Source: Pseudobdellovibrionaceae bacterium (GTDB taxonomy: Bacteria > Bdellovibrionota > Bdellovibrionia > Bdellovibrionales > Bdellovibrionaceae). Taken from it: a DNA stretch of 64,000 bases. The translations under genes and the position numbers were made by a program. The stretch covers positions 372,001 through 436,000 of the forward strand of contig JAHBUV010000001.1 of assembly GCA_019637915.1 (NCBI GenBank), read 5' to 3'. The notes beneath the pieces were generated by a model. The model did no database searches, was not told the origin of the DNA, and saw only the letters and a list, made by a program, of their open reading frames with translations. Of this stretch, positions 18,609 through 27,321 are shown in pieces; the stretch's first letter is position 1; every line of letters begins with the position of its first letter.

Positions 18609-18893
18609 ATGAAAAAACTGTTGATGAGCCTCGTTGTCGCCTTCGGCCTGCCGGCCTGGGGGGCGTCCAAGAAAGCCGATGCCGTCACCTGCGTGCGCGC
18701 CGGCTGCAGCGGCGAACTCTGCCTGACCACGCGGGAACGCGACGACATGATGAGCACCTGCGTGTGGCGCGAGGAATTCGCCTGCCGCAAGCTCATGGAT
18801 TGCGCGGCCGACGCCAAGGGCGGCTGCGAACTCAAAGCCACCGAAGCCTCGAAGGAATGTGAAAAGAAACTCCCCAAGGGACAGAATCTTTAA
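18609..18893 (+). CDS. Small exported eight-cysteine-cluster protein
   Basis: A 94-residue protein: signal peptide (1-18) and a mature domain with exactly eight cysteines ('TCVRAGCSGELC', 'STCVW', 'FACRKLMDC', 'GGC', 'KEC'). The spacing resembles the eight-cysteine-cluster domain seen in small secreted proteins of several Gram-negative lineages; four disulfides are likely. Function unknown. Follows the Ig-like protein with a 1-base gap. Confidence 0.72.
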   Translation: MKKLLMSLVVAFGLPAWGASKKADAVTCVRAGCSGELCLTTRERDDMMSTCVWREEFACRKLMDCAADAKGGCELKATEASKECEKKLPKGQNL

Positions 18894-18973
18894 GCTCCCG
18901 GCCCCCCGGCGGTGTCATTTCGCCGGGGTGGCTGACAATCGCCGTGACAGCCTTGTGCTTTTTTCAACGAAAC

Positions 18974-18992
18974 GGCCCCGAGGGGCCTTTTA
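18974..18992 (+). terminator. Intrinsic terminator
   Basis: GGCCCC-GA-GGGGCC followed by TTTTAAA, about 80 bases after the eight-cysteine gene. Confidence 0.6.
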
Positions 18993-19046
18993 AAGCCCCT
19001 CCCGACGGCATGGTCCTTGGATGGTCTTCCGCCGGGAGAGTGGTGC

Positions 19047-19592
19047 ATGCCGGTGAAACAAAACAAATACTTTCTGATGTTGATGATGATCGTCTCGGTG
19101 ATGTTGGCCTCGATGGCCGCCAAAGCTCAGACGGAGATCGAGATGTCCTGCCGGGCCAAGGCCAAAGAGGTCGCCCTGCAAGCTTACGAGGGCTGCGTGA
19201 CGGAAACCCGGGCGACCCGCCTGCAGGAAATCCGCGATGGTTACAAAAGTGAAATGGCCGACGTCAAAGCGAAGTACGACCGCATGATGCAGGAGATTTC
19301 ACCCTCTTCGGAAGCTCCGGCCGAAAAGCCCGGCGCGAAGAGCGGCGGCAAAGCGGCGCCGACGCGGTCCGTGCAGAACAAAGGCGCGGCGAAGAATTAT
19401 GTTCCTGAAACGCCGGTGATCGGCATGGCGAAAAAGCTGCCGGCCAAGCAGAACAACAACGGTCCCGCCCGCCCCATGAACAGCGTGGATGAAATCCCCC
19501 AAGCCGTGGTGGTGCCGAGAAGCGCCTCCGAGACGGTGACTTTGCCGGAGAGCGGCGATCTGTCGAAGCAGGACACCTCCGGCTTCATGTGA
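19047..19592 (+). CDS. Exported helical/low-complexity protein
   Basis: A 181-residue protein with a basic N terminus and long hydrophobic signal segment (about residues 9-28, ending 'AKAQ'), a helical domain with two cysteines (about 30-85), then an Ala/Pro/Lys-rich disordered tail. Start ATG 19047 sits 6 bases after GGGAGAG. It has its own terminators on both sides, so it is monocistronic. No family recognised. Confidence 0.65.
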   Translation: MPVKQNKYFLMLMMIVSVMLASMAAKAQTEIEMSCRAKAKEVALQAYEGCVTETRATRLQEIRDGYKSEMADVKAKYDRMMQEISPSSEAPAEKPGAKSGGKAAPTRSVQNKGAAKNYVPETPVIGMAKKLPAKQNNNGPARPMNSVDEIPQAVVVPRSASETVTLPESGDLSKQDTSGFM

Positions 19593-19633
19593 GTCTTTGA
19601 CACAAGGAATCCTGACCGTTTCTCCGTTTCCAA

Positions 19634-19658
19634 AGCCGGCCCTGAGCCGGCTTTTTTG
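19634..19658 (+). terminator. Intrinsic terminator
   Basis: A perfect stem AAGCCGGC / GCCGGCTT around a CCTGA loop, followed by a run of six T; a strong rho-independent terminator for the gene ending at 19592. Confidence 0.85.
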
Positions 19659-19742
19659 TTTTCCGCGGCCTTTCCGGGACCTCTCTTGCTTTTTCCAAAC
19701 TCCGGGACTAGTTTGGCCCTTTCCACTTCGTCGGAGGTTTCC

Positions 19743-20045
19743 ATGGGAGAATTCAGCCTGACCCATATTCTTTTGGTGGCCGTGATCTTTCTGATCTTTT
19801 TCGGCCCCAGCCGCCTGCCGCAACTGGGTCAGTCCCTGGGCAAAGCCATCCGCGGCTTCAAAGACGGCCTGAATGAAATCAACATCGACTCGAAGGACGT
19901 CACCCACCAGCGTCTGCAAAATCCCCCGCCGCCGGACGTGACTCAACAAGCCCACATGGCCCCGACGCAAAAACCGGCGGCAACCGAAACCGCGGCCCCG
20001 GCCACGGCCAGCAGCGCCGAGTCGGATAAAAAACCGCAAGCCTGA
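19743..20045 (+). CDS. tatA: Twin-arginine translocase subunit TatA/E
   Basis: A 100-residue protein: short N-terminal TM helix ('HILLVAVIFLIFFGPSRLP', about 8-26) with the conserved FGP hinge, the amphipathic helix 'LGQSLGKAIRGFKDGL', then a disordered Pro/Ala-rich tail. This is the pore-forming component that moves folded proteins with RR signals across the inner membrane. GGAGG precedes the ATG. No tatB or tatC lies next to it, so they must be elsewhere. Confidence 0.93.
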   Translation: MGEFSLTHILLVAVIFLIFFGPSRLPQLGQSLGKAIRGFKDGLNEINIDSKDVTHQRLQNPPPPDVTQQAHMAPTQKPAATETAAPATASSAESDKKPQA

Positions 20046-20068
20046 GTTATCAAAGACAATCCGGCTCA

Positions 20069-20110
20069 AAAAAAATCCCACGCCCGGCACCGGACGTGGG
20101 ATTTTTTTTT
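20069..20110 (+). terminator. Strong bidirectional intrinsic terminator
   Basis: Stem AATCCCACG / CGTGGGATT flanked by an A-run on the left and nine or more T on the right; it ends tatA and can also stop leftward transcription from the minus-strand operon to its right. Confidence 0.85.
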
Positions 20111-20184
20111 GATGCCCGGAAGATTCCGGGATGGATCCACCTCCGCCGGCAGGTGCCCGGGTCGCAGCCACCGTCTCCAATGCC

Positions 20185-20209
20185 TCGCGCGACAGAAAGG
20201 GAACTGTTA
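20185..20209. repeat. Half copy of the GCGCGACA...GAACTGT repeat
   Basis: GCGCGACAGAAAGGGAACTG differs at only two or three positions from the right arm of the hairpin at 42566-42612. The left arm is missing. The end of the repeat supplies the stop codon of the 33-residue ORF on the minus strand. Confidence 0.6.
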
Positions 20210-20308
20210 CCCCGGGCCGTCGAAAAAGACGAGGGCGGCGCCGAGGGCGAGGATCAGGCCGAGCGCCCAGAGCTTCGTTTTCAAACGGAAGTTCGTGGCC
20301 GAACGCAT
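20207..20308 (-). CDS. 33-residue membrane microprotein
   Basis: A short ORF directly after the GDPD gene: its ATG begins 1 base after the GDPD stop codon (TAAAATG), suggesting coupled translation. The product has a basic N terminus (MRSATNFRLKTK) and a hydrophobic helix (about residues 13-29), ending 'FFDGPG'. It is too small for usual gene finders. Membrane insertion is likely; function unknown. Confidence 0.5.
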   Translation of the reverse strand: MRSATNFRLKTKLWALGLILALGAALVFFDGPG

Positions 20309-20309
20309 T

Positions 20310-21086
20310 TTAGAATTTCTCCGCCGGCAGGGAGGCCGGGGTGAGTTTGTCGGTGATCAGGCTGCGGGCGCCGGCGCGCAGCAGGGCGTGGGCGTGACCG
20401 GGATCGTTCACCGTCCACACCGCGAAAGGAATTTCGCGGCGCCTGAGTTCGGCGAGGACCTCCGGGGTCAGCATGCGCTCATCCAGATTCAAAAGATGGA
20501 TGCTGAGGAAAGGCGCGAACAGGAGTTTGCGCAACGGCCAGGAGTTGCCTTTTTCTTTTTGCTCCGTCACCAGCAAGGCCCGCGGCACCTCCGGCGCCAG
20601 GCGCGAGCACAACGCCAAAGAGAACGGATTGAAAGACGAAAAGATCACCCGGGACTCGGCCTTGGCGGCGCGCACGGCCTCGACGACCGCGGCCTCGAGA
20701 CGGCCCAGGCCCTTCAGCGGGCTCTTCAATTCGATGTTGAAGCTCTCCGTGACCGAGGCGTCGACCAGCACGTCTTTCAGCGCCGGCGCCTTGGCGAGAC
20801 GGCGCAGTTCCTCCGCCGTCATCGTCTGGATGAGATCCTCGCGACCGCCCAAACGGGACAGATCCTCGTCGTGGAAAACCACGGCGACGCCGTCTTTCGA
20901 CAACCGCACGTCGAGTTCGCACATCTCGAAACCCGCCAGGCGCGCCGCCCGGAAGGCCTCCGTGGTGTTCTCCTGGAAGCCCGCCGCCCAGTAACCCCGG
21001 TGGGCCTGCAGCAAAGGCAAAGGCCGGTGCGCCGACGGCCACGGCTCGGCGCGGATCAGCCGCCAGATGGGAGAGGTCATTTTCAT
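20310..21086 (-). CDS. Glycerophosphodiester phosphodiesterase family protein
   Basis: A 258-residue protein with the GDPD TIM-barrel signatures: 'QAHRGYWAAGFQENTTEAF' (HRG near residue 29 and the ENT motif), 'CELDVRLSKDGVAVVFHDE' (metal-binding E, D and catalytic H), 'FNIELK' and the C-terminal 'FAVWTVND'. It hydrolyses glycerophosphodiesters to glycerol-3-phosphate and an alcohol. No signal peptide, so cytoplasmic. It overlaps the AsmA-like gene upstream by 4 bases (ATGA). Confidence 0.9.
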   Translation of the reverse strand: MKMTSPIWRLIRAEPWPSAHRPLPLLQAHRGYWAAGFQENTTEAFRAARLAGFEMCELDVRLSKDGVAVVFHDEDLSRLGGREDLIQTMTAEELRRLAKAPALKDVLVDASVTESFNIELKSPLKGLGRLEAAVVEAVRAAKAESRVIFSSFNPFSLALCSRLAPEVPRALLVTEQKEKGNSWPLRKLLFAPFLSIHLLNLDERMLTPEVLAELRRREIPFAVWTVNDPGHAHALLRAGARSLITDKLTPASLPAEKF

Positions 21087-23071
21087 TTCCTCTCCTCCAC
21101 CAGGCGCGGCTCATCCCGCGTGCCTTCCACCGACCAGCGCTGGACGCGGTCCTTGCTCCGGAGCTGCACCTGACCGCGCAGTTGACCCGTCGGCTCCCAA
21201 CCCCCGTCCGCCGTCAAGACGCCGGAAGGTTTTTCCAGATGGGCGATGACGCGATTCCAACTGATTTTATTGAAGTTCCTGAAACGGAATTGACCGCTCA
21301 GCTCCTTGAGGGCGGCCGCGCCGCCCTCGCGGGTTTCCGGGGTCAGGATCGGCTCGATGATTTTCCAGGCCGTCGAGTCCGCGCCGAACTCCAGAAGATC
21401 CAGATGCGGCGACAGCACGATGTCCCCCGCGGTCTCATCGAATTGCATCTGCAGACCGCGCAGCCGCGCCCCTTCCATCGTCAAATGCGACCACTTCAAG
21501 GCGCCCTTCAAACGCTCCGGCACGCCGTCGCGCAGACGCGCCTGCAGATGCCCCTGCAAAGGACCGATCTCCCCGTTGCGGGTCATGACCTTCTGCACGG
21601 CCGGGGCCAGCACCAGGCGTTCGATCTTCAGGCGCAGCTCCGAATCATGGAAATCCGGCGAGGACTCCAGGCGCGCCTCGCCCAGGAATTCACCGCGGTC
21701 GAACTCCGCGCGGTCCACGCCGATGAGCCAGCGCCCCTTGTCCCGGCGCACGCGCCCATGCAGGCGGTTCACCGTCTGGATCTCGCGCTGGCCCTGGTTG
21801 GCGAAGATGAACTCCAGTCCCGAGTGCTCGCCGCTCAAGAGGAAATTCTGGTCGTCCTGGACATCCAGCACGCCCGTGAAACGCCCGACCTTGTTCAGGA
21901 CCGGCGAAGGATGGGAGCGCTGCAGGAACTGCAGCAAACGATCCAGATCCAGGGAGCGGATGTCCAGGCGCGACGGCGCGAACTTCAAGGGATACAGGCG
22001 CTCGATCACCAGCTGCTCGGCCGAGAGATCCCCCAGATCGCCCTCCAGGCGCAGTTCGCGCAGGACGACGGGGGCCTCCTTGAGCTTGTCCAGGGGGCCG
22101 TTGATGTCGGCTTTCAGCGACAGCCAGGACTGGCGCGGATTGAAGTCGACCGCGCGACCGCCCAGCCGGCGCACCAGGATCAGCAGCTGGCTGAGGGGCA
22201 GGTGGCGCAAATCCGCCGCCGCGTGCAGCTCGCGGGTCTCCAGGGAGTAGCGACCCTGCAAGGTGTAGGCGCCTTCGCGCCAATGGCCGAAGAAACGCAT
22301 GTCCAGCAAACGCTCGGGGAATTCCTTGTACTCCAGCTCCATGTTGGTCATGGACAGCGAGTCCACCTGACCCTCGTCGCGGAAACCGTGGGTGCGGGCC
22401 TTGACCTGGTAAACCCGCGGTTGCGACGAGCGCACGTGGAATTCGAAATCGTTCAGGTCGACGGAGCCCTCGGGATAGACCTCCGACACCAGGGTCAGAC
22501 GGCGGATGCGCAAGCGCTCCATGTCGCCGGAAGCGGCCAGGGACGGCTTCTGCTCGCGACGCACGATGGAGACCACCGAGACCGGTCCCGCCGCCGGCGA
22601 CTCCTCCGTTTTTCCGGGAAGGCTTTCGGTGTTTTCGCAGGCCGCGGGGCGCGTCGCCGTCAGGCGCAGCTCCACTTCCCCCGCCTCGACGGTCTGCCAG
22701 GGCGCGCGCCCCGACAACCAGGCGGGCACGGACAAGGGCAGCACGATCTCATCGGCGAGCAGGCGCGGCGACATCCAACAAGAGTTGTTGGACTCCATGC
22801 GCACGCGGCTGACCACCACCGCCAGGCGGGGCAGGAAACCGTCGGCCAAGGAGATGCGGGCGTCCTCGAAGCTCACGCGCACGTCCGGATGGATGCGGAC
22901 GGCGGCGTTCTCGACCTGCTGGCGCACCTTGGACGGATTGATCAGGCCCCGGATGAAAAGCCCCAGCACCAGGGCCACCACGAGGCCGGAGAAAAAAATC
23001 ATTCCCCCCGGCTGGTCGGCCACGCCGTGGCGGTCGTCATTGAACCGAGGGTGCCGGGAAGGAGTCCTCAT
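21083..23071 (-). CDS. AsmA/TamB-like envelope protein
   Basis: A 662-residue protein with one N-terminal TM anchor (about residues 24-42) and a long periplasmic part made of repeated amphipathic beta strands ('DARISLADGFLPRLAVVVSRVRM', 'LNDFEFHVRSSQP'), as in AsmA/YhdP/TamB proteins that form hydrophobic grooves for lipid transport between membranes. The call rests on architecture and on the paired 'L..D..V.V..V.' strands. It overlaps greA upstream and the GDPD gene downstream by ATGA, a three-gene unit. Confidence 0.7.
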   Translation of the reverse strand: MRTPSRHPRFNDDRHGVADQPGGMIFFSGLVVALVLGLFIRGLINPSKVRQQVENAAVRIHPDVRVSFEDARISLADGFLPRLAVVVSRVRMESNNSCWMSPRLLADEIVLPLSVPAWLSGRAPWQTVEAGEVELRLTATRPAACENTESLPGKTEESPAAGPVSVVSIVRREQKPSLAASGDMERLRIRRLTLVSEVYPEGSVDLNDFEFHVRSSQPRVYQVKARTHGFRDEGQVDSLSMTNMELEYKEFPERLLDMRFFGHWREGAYTLQGRYSLETRELHAAADLRHLPLSQLLILVRRLGGRAVDFNPRQSWLSLKADINGPLDKLKEAPVVLRELRLEGDLGDLSAEQLVIERLYPLKFAPSRLDIRSLDLDRLLQFLQRSHPSPVLNKVGRFTGVLDVQDDQNFLLSGEHSGLEFIFANQGQREIQTVNRLHGRVRRDKGRWLIGVDRAEFDRGEFLGEARLESSPDFHDSELRLKIERLVLAPAVQKVMTRNGEIGPLQGHLQARLRDGVPERLKGALKWSHLTMEGARLRGLQMQFDETAGDIVLSPHLDLLEFGADSTAWKIIEPILTPETREGGAAALKELSGQFRFRNFNKISWNRVIAHLEKPSGVLTADGGWEPTGQLRGQVQLRSKDRVQRWSVEGTRDEPRLVEERK

Positions 23072-23553
23072 TTGTATTCGAAGGAAAGAACCTCATAGTC
23101 TTTGTCCCCTTTGGGACTCTGCACGGTCACGGCGTCGCCGATCTTTTTGCCGATGAGGGAACGGGCCAGGGGGGAAAGAACGGAGATCATGCCTTTTTTC
23201 ACGTCGGCTTCATCGACACCGACGATTTGATAGGTGGACTCTTCTTCCGTTTCGGAGTCGCAGATCTTCACGGTGGCGCCGAAGACGATGCGATCGGCGC
23301 TGATGGTGCTGATGTCCACGACTTCGGCCGTGGCCAGTTTCGATTGGATCTCGGCGATCCGACCTTCGATCAGGCCCTGGCGCTCTTTGGCGGATTCGTA
23401 TTCGGCGTTTTCGCTGATGTCGCCTTGGGCGCGGGCCTCTTCAATGGCCTTGATCACGGCCGGGCGCTCCTCATGGAGGAGCTTTTTCAGCTCCGCTTCC
23501 AGCAGGGCTTTCCCACGCACGGTCATCGGCAGTTTGTCAGACGGGTTGGCCAT
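23068..23553 (-). CDS. greA: Transcription elongation factor GreA
   Basis: A 161-residue protein: N-terminal coiled-coil with 'AIEEARAQGDISENAEYESAKERQ' (acidic DISENAEY tip that enters the RNA polymerase secondary channel) and the C-terminal FKBP-like domain ending 'SPLARSLIGKKIGDAVTVQSPKG'. It stimulates cleavage of backtracked RNA. ATG 23553 follows GAGGTG. Divergent from nrnA; first gene of the greA-asmA-gdpd chain. Confidence 0.96.
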   Translation of the reverse strand: MANPSDKLPMTVRGKALLEAELKKLLHEERPAVIKAIEEARAQGDISENAEYESAKERQGLIEGRIAEIQSKLATAEVVDISTISADRIVFGATVKICDSETEEESTYQIVGVDEADVKKGMISVLSPLARSLIGKKIGDAVTVQSPKGDKDYEVLSFEYK

Positions 23554-23710
23554 AAGCACCTCACTTCAAAGCCCAGCACTCTAGATCAAAATCCCCCATG
23601 GCGGCAACAATATAGTGCATCGCATCAGAGGTCTGGTTTGCGGGCATTTTCCTCCCTCGTTCTACCCAGAGGGAGGGGCGGCCGATATCCTTAAGGGACG
23701 GGAGACCTCA

Positions 23711-24700
23711 TTGGAACGCCTCATTGAACTCATCCAGAAATCTCAATCCATTCTCTTGTCCACCCACCGGCAGTGCGACGGCGATGGTTTGGGCGCCGAG
23801 CTGGCCCTTTATTTCGCGCTGAAAAAAATCAACAAGGACGTGCGCATCATCAACGTCGATGAAACCCCGCGCAAGTACCGCTTCCTGAGCCCGGATTTCC
23901 ACATCACCTATTTCAGCGAGAAGCCCGACCTGCAGGCGCAGGCCGATCTCTGCCTGATTTTCGATACAAACGACGAGCGTTTGCTTGAGCCGCTCTACTC
24001 CAAGGTGCTGAAGCCCCATTGCCGGCACATCGCCTTCATCGACCATCATCCCGTGCTGAAGCAGGGGCCCCAACCCACGCGGGACTCCTTCATCGACGTG
24101 CAGAGCGCCAGCACCGGCGAGATCGCCTACCGCATCATCCGCGCCCTGGGCATCGAGCTCGACACCGACATCGCCAAGGCGCTCTACACCAGCATCACCT
24201 TCGACACCCAGCTTTACCGCTACATCCGCGGCTCGGCGAACTCCCACCGCATCGCCGCCGAACTGCTCGATTACCCGATCGACGTGACGCTGATCCACCG
24301 CCACCTCTTCGGCCACCAGACGGTGCAGAAATTCGCCTTCCTGGCGAAGGCCCTCGGGCAGATCGAGTACTTCTGCGACGGGCAGCTGGCGATCCTGAAA
24401 CTGCGCGACGCCGACCTGTTCCACTACAATCTCGAGCCCGACGAGTCCCGCGACGTCATCGACATGGTGATGAACATCGAGACCCTGGAGGCCGCCGCGC
24501 TCTTCCGCGAGGACGCCCCGGGAGAGTACAAGGTCTCCCTGCGCTCCAAAGGACAGATCGAAGTGGTCAGCGTCGCCGAACAGCTCGGCGGCGGGGGCCA
24601 CGTGCACGCCGCCGGCGCCTTCGTGCGACGGCCCTACAACGAGGTGAAGGACCTGGTGGTGCGCGAACTCAGCAAAAAGCTGTCCGTCGCGGGAACATGA
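23711..24700 (+). CDS. nrnA: DHH-family phosphoesterase (NrnA-like oligoribonuclease)
   Basis: A 329-residue protein of the DHH/DHHA1 group. 'THRQCDGDGLGAELAL' (DxD motif, about 18-33), 'FDTND', 'IDHHPVL' (DHH motif, about residue 111) and the C-terminal DHHA1 signature 'GGGGHVHAAGAF' (about 294). Such enzymes degrade nanoRNA and/or 3'-phosphoadenosine phosphate. I chose TTG 23711, after GGGAG, because translation upstream lacks conserved features. The Fe-S gene downstream overlaps by ATGA. Confidence 0.88.
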   Translation: MERLIELIQKSQSILLSTHRQCDGDGLGAELALYFALKKINKDVRIINVDETPRKYRFLSPDFHITYFSEKPDLQAQADLCLIFDTNDERLLEPLYSKVLKPHCRHIAFIDHHPVLKQGPQPTRDSFIDVQSASTGEIAYRIIRALGIELDTDIAKALYTSITFDTQLYRYIRGSANSHRIAAELLDYPIDVTLIHRHLFGHQTVQKFAFLAKALGQIEYFCDGQLAILKLRDADLFHYNLEPDESRDVIDMVMNIETLEAAALFREDAPGEYKVSLRSKGQIEVVSVAEQLGGGGHVHAAGAFVRRPYNEVKDLVVRELSKKLSVAGT

Positions 24701-24981
24701 ACCGCCAGCGCCGGCGCTCCGAGATCATCTGCCGCTGCAACGAAGTGCCCCGCGAGGTGATCGAGAAGGCCATCCGCGGCGGCTGCGACACCCTCAACAA
24801 GATCTTCGACGAGACGACGGCCGGGGTCGGACCCTGCGGCGGCAGCTGCCGGCGCAAGCTCAAGCCCCTGCTCGACCACTTCCTGAAGACCGGCGGATTC
24901 CCCGACAAGATCGTCGAGGACAATTCCGTGCGCGTCGATCCGGACCGCCGCGTCCTCCCCGACGAAGACGACGGGGAATGA
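24697..24981 (+). CDS. BFD-like [2Fe-2S]-binding protein
   Basis: A 94-residue protein with the BFD fold signature: 'IICRCNEVPREVIEKAI' and 'GVGPCGGSCRRKL', giving CxC plus CxxxC-type ligands for a [2Fe-2S] cluster, as in bacterioferritin-associated ferredoxin. A long acidic tail follows. It overlaps nrnA by ATGA. No bacterioferritin is encoded nearby, so the redox partner is unknown. Confidence 0.85.
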   Translation: MNRQRRRSEIICRCNEVPREVIEKAIRGGCDTLNKIFDETTAGVGPCGGSCRRKLKPLLDHFLKTGGFPDKIVEDNSVRVDPDRRVLPDEDDGE

Positions 24982-24986
24982 CGCCC

Positions 24987-26855
24987 TCAGATCGCTCTCA
25001 ATAAAAATAATTGCCGGCCGGCGCAGGCGCGCAGGTCCTTCTGCAGCCGGCGCGCCTGCGGCAGGGTCTCGCCGTTCAGGCGCAGCTCGGGGCGCTTCAG
25101 GGAAAAAACCGACTGGTAGATCAGGCCCGTCCTGTCGGACACGACCTTCTGCTCGAAGTCCATCCAGGGGCTCCGCACCTGGCAGTCGAGATCGGTCTCG
25201 CCCTGCAGGCGGAACCCCTTGAGGATGAAACTCTCGCGGTAAGTGTAGACCTTGCCGAGCAGGATGTCGCCGCCGCGGTCCTTCAGCGGCAGGTTGCGGA
25301 AACGTTCGATCACGTCCTCGCGCACGGGCGAGAAGCCGGGGCCGGCGCTGCTGCGGACCCAGAAGTTCTCGAACTGCGCCGTGGCCGTGTAGCCGCGCAG
25401 ATCGCCCGTGTCGCGGGCCATGTCGACGTCGTCCACCTTCACGTCCAGCAGCGAGGCCTGCGGCATCAGGCGCTGCACGTGCTGCTCGACGTAGGAGCGC
25501 AGGCCATCGGTCTTGACCTGCTCGCCGGCGGCGACGGGATTGAAACCCTCGTAGCGCGTGGCCATGCGCACCTTGCTGACGCCGTCCTTTTCCCCGATCA
25601 CCTCGGCGACCGACAGCGTGCGGTAGTCCTCCGGCGCGATGGCGCGCACCGGGAGCAGGCTGCTGCCCGCGCTGTCGAGCACCAGGGCCGGGCGGCCGGC
25701 GATCTCGTCGGAAAGGAAGTTCACGCGCGCCGCCGGGTTGGTGGGATCGACCCACCACGAGCGCTCCCCGTCGGTGACGCGGATGATGACGTGGTTGAAC
25801 ACGTTGTCCGTGGGGATGCGGTAGAGGAAATCGCCGGGGCTTTCCTCGGAATTGAGGATGACCACGGGTTTGGCCTCCAGCCCCGCGAGCTTCAGCATCT
25901 TGATGGCGACCAGGGCGAAGTCCTTGCAGTCCCCCGACAGGGTGCGGGTGATCTCGGCGAGGCTGCGCGGCACGTACATCTGCTCGGAGGCGCGCCAGTC
26001 GCCGAAGTAACGAAGCTTGCCATGCATGCGCGTCAGGACTTTCTGGATGCGGCGATCGGGATCCTTCTCCTTGCGCAGGCTGCGGGCGAAATCCTCATCG
26101 CCCTTGGACAGGCGGCCCTCGAGGCGCTTGTCGAATTCCTTCGCCGAGTGCTGGCCGTAGACTTTCCAGTCGGACAGAAAACTCGCGAGCAGGATCACTT
26201 GGCGATGGTGCCCCAGGTGGGCGTCGTCCTCGTCCGCCAGCGCGAGGCTGAACGGCTTGCGGGCGCTGAAACTCAGCTCGCGGCCCCCCGACGCGGTTTT
26301 CACCTCGAAGGCGCCGGTGGGATCCTGCAGGGCCTGGAACAAAGGCGTTTCCGCCCTCACGTTCCACGAGAAGGCGCGGTAGGCCCCCGAATCCAGCACG
26401 AAGGACTGTCCCCAAAAGCCGGGCTCCAGGGCCGTGCGCGTGCTGATCTCGTACTCGAACTCGATCTCGGAGCCTTCCTGCACGTCGGGGAAATTCAGCA
26501 CCATCTCGGTGAGGCTGCTGAAACCCGGATTGTCGTCGGTGACCCCGCGCTCCTGGATGTCCTGATCCGTGAGGGCGCGCCAGCGCCCTTCGGTGCGGCT
26601 GCCGGCCTTGATGATCCGGACCGACTCGAAATTCCTGTAAAAGCGGATCGCCCGGCTGCCGACGCTCTCGCGCGCGTCCTGGCGCTGCAGGCGGATGTGC
26701 CACAACCATTTGTCGCGGCTGGTGCCGTCGGCGGCGACCCGCGTTTCGCGACGGACGTTTTTGAACAGCACGGGCACTTCGTCGAAATTCGCCGGTCGCG
26801 CCGCCGCCAGCGACGGCAGCAGCAGCAGGCTTCCCGCCCACAGCCGCAGCTTCAT
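24987..26855 (-). CDS. Exported DUF3857 / transglutaminase-like protein
   Basis: A 622-residue protein with a signal peptide (1-19). The N-terminal half has DUF3857-type sequence ('NFPDVQEGSEIEFEYEIST'), followed by a transglutaminase-like domain: 'TLSGDCKDFALVAIKML' holds the catalytic cysteine (about residue 305), and 'NHVIIRVTDGERSWWVDPTN' holds the histidine and aspartate. All three residues of the triad are present. Members with this layout are periplasmic and of unknown substrate. It overlaps the upstream BFD-like gene by 4 bases. Confidence 0.85.
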   Translation of the reverse strand: MKLRLWAGSLLLLPSLAAARPANFDEVPVLFKNVRRETRVAADGTSRDKWLWHIRLQRQDARESVGSRAIRFYRNFESVRIIKAGSRTEGRWRALTDQDIQERGVTDDNPGFSSLTEMVLNFPDVQEGSEIEFEYEISTRTALEPGFWGQSFVLDSGAYRAFSWNVRAETPLFQALQDPTGAFEVKTASGGRELSFSARKPFSLALADEDDAHLGHHRQVILLASFLSDWKVYGQHSAKEFDKRLEGRLSKGDEDFARSLRKEKDPDRRIQKVLTRMHGKLRYFGDWRASEQMYVPRSLAEITRTLSGDCKDFALVAIKMLKLAGLEAKPVVILNSEESPGDFLYRIPTDNVFNHVIIRVTDGERSWWVDPTNPAARVNFLSDEIAGRPALVLDSAGSSLLPVRAIAPEDYRTLSVAEVIGEKDGVSKVRMATRYEGFNPVAAGEQVKTDGLRSYVEQHVQRLMPQASLLDVKVDDVDMARDTGDLRGYTATAQFENFWVRSSAGPGFSPVREDVIERFRNLPLKDRGGDILLGKVYTYRESFILKGFRLQGETDLDCQVRSPWMDFEQKVVSDRTGLIYQSVFSLKRPELRLNGETLPQARRLQKDLRACAGRQLFLLRAI

Positions 26856-27286
26856 GAAGTTTTCCCCAAGCGGTAAGCGATGATTTTCTCCACGTCCGGG
26901 CGGCAGGTGCCGCACGAGGTGCTGGCCGAGGTCCAGCGGCTGACCACCTCCGGCGTGTGGGCGCCGGTGACGATGGCCTGATCGACGATGACCGTCGCCA
27001 CCAGCCGGCAATGGCAGATCTCGGCGTCCTTGTAGGGGAAATCCCATTCGCCGCGGCGTTTGAGGATCAATTCGCGGATCAGCATGTCCGTGTGACCGCT
27101 CCCCGCCGGCAGGGCCCAGCTCTGCGGGTCGTCGCCGTGCCGTTCACGCAGGGCGCGCACCTGCTGCAGCAGGGCCTCGCAGCCGATCAGGCGCAAACGG
27201 CAGGTGCCGTTCTCCAGGGTCGCCTCCAGCAGATCGCGCCCGTGCAACAGCGCCGTCCAGGTTTGTGTCGGGTTCATGTTGCCCAT
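26852..27286 (-). CDS. BFD-like [2Fe-2S] domain protein with N-terminal extension
   Basis: A 144-residue protein. The C-terminal half, 'EICHCRLVATVIVDQAIVTGAHTPEVVSRWT' then 'SCGTCRPDVEKIIAYRLG', is a BFD-type [2Fe-2S] domain with CxC and CxxC ligands. The N-terminal 80 residues are a separate small domain I do not recognise, resembling the N-terminal part of NifU-type scaffolds only in size. First gene of a two-gene unit with the transglutaminase protein. Start ATG 27286; ATG 27277 is also possible. Confidence 0.8.
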   Translation of the reverse strand: MGNMNPTQTWTALLHGRDLLEATLENGTCRLRLIGCEALLQQVRALRERHGDDPQSWALPAGSGHTDMLIRELILKRRGEWDFPYKDAEICHCRLVATVIVDQAIVTGAHTPEVVSRWTSASTSCGTCRPDVEKIIAYRLGKTS

Positions 27287-27321
27287 TCTATCGGGAGAGG
27301 GGACAATTGGGAAAGTTTTCC

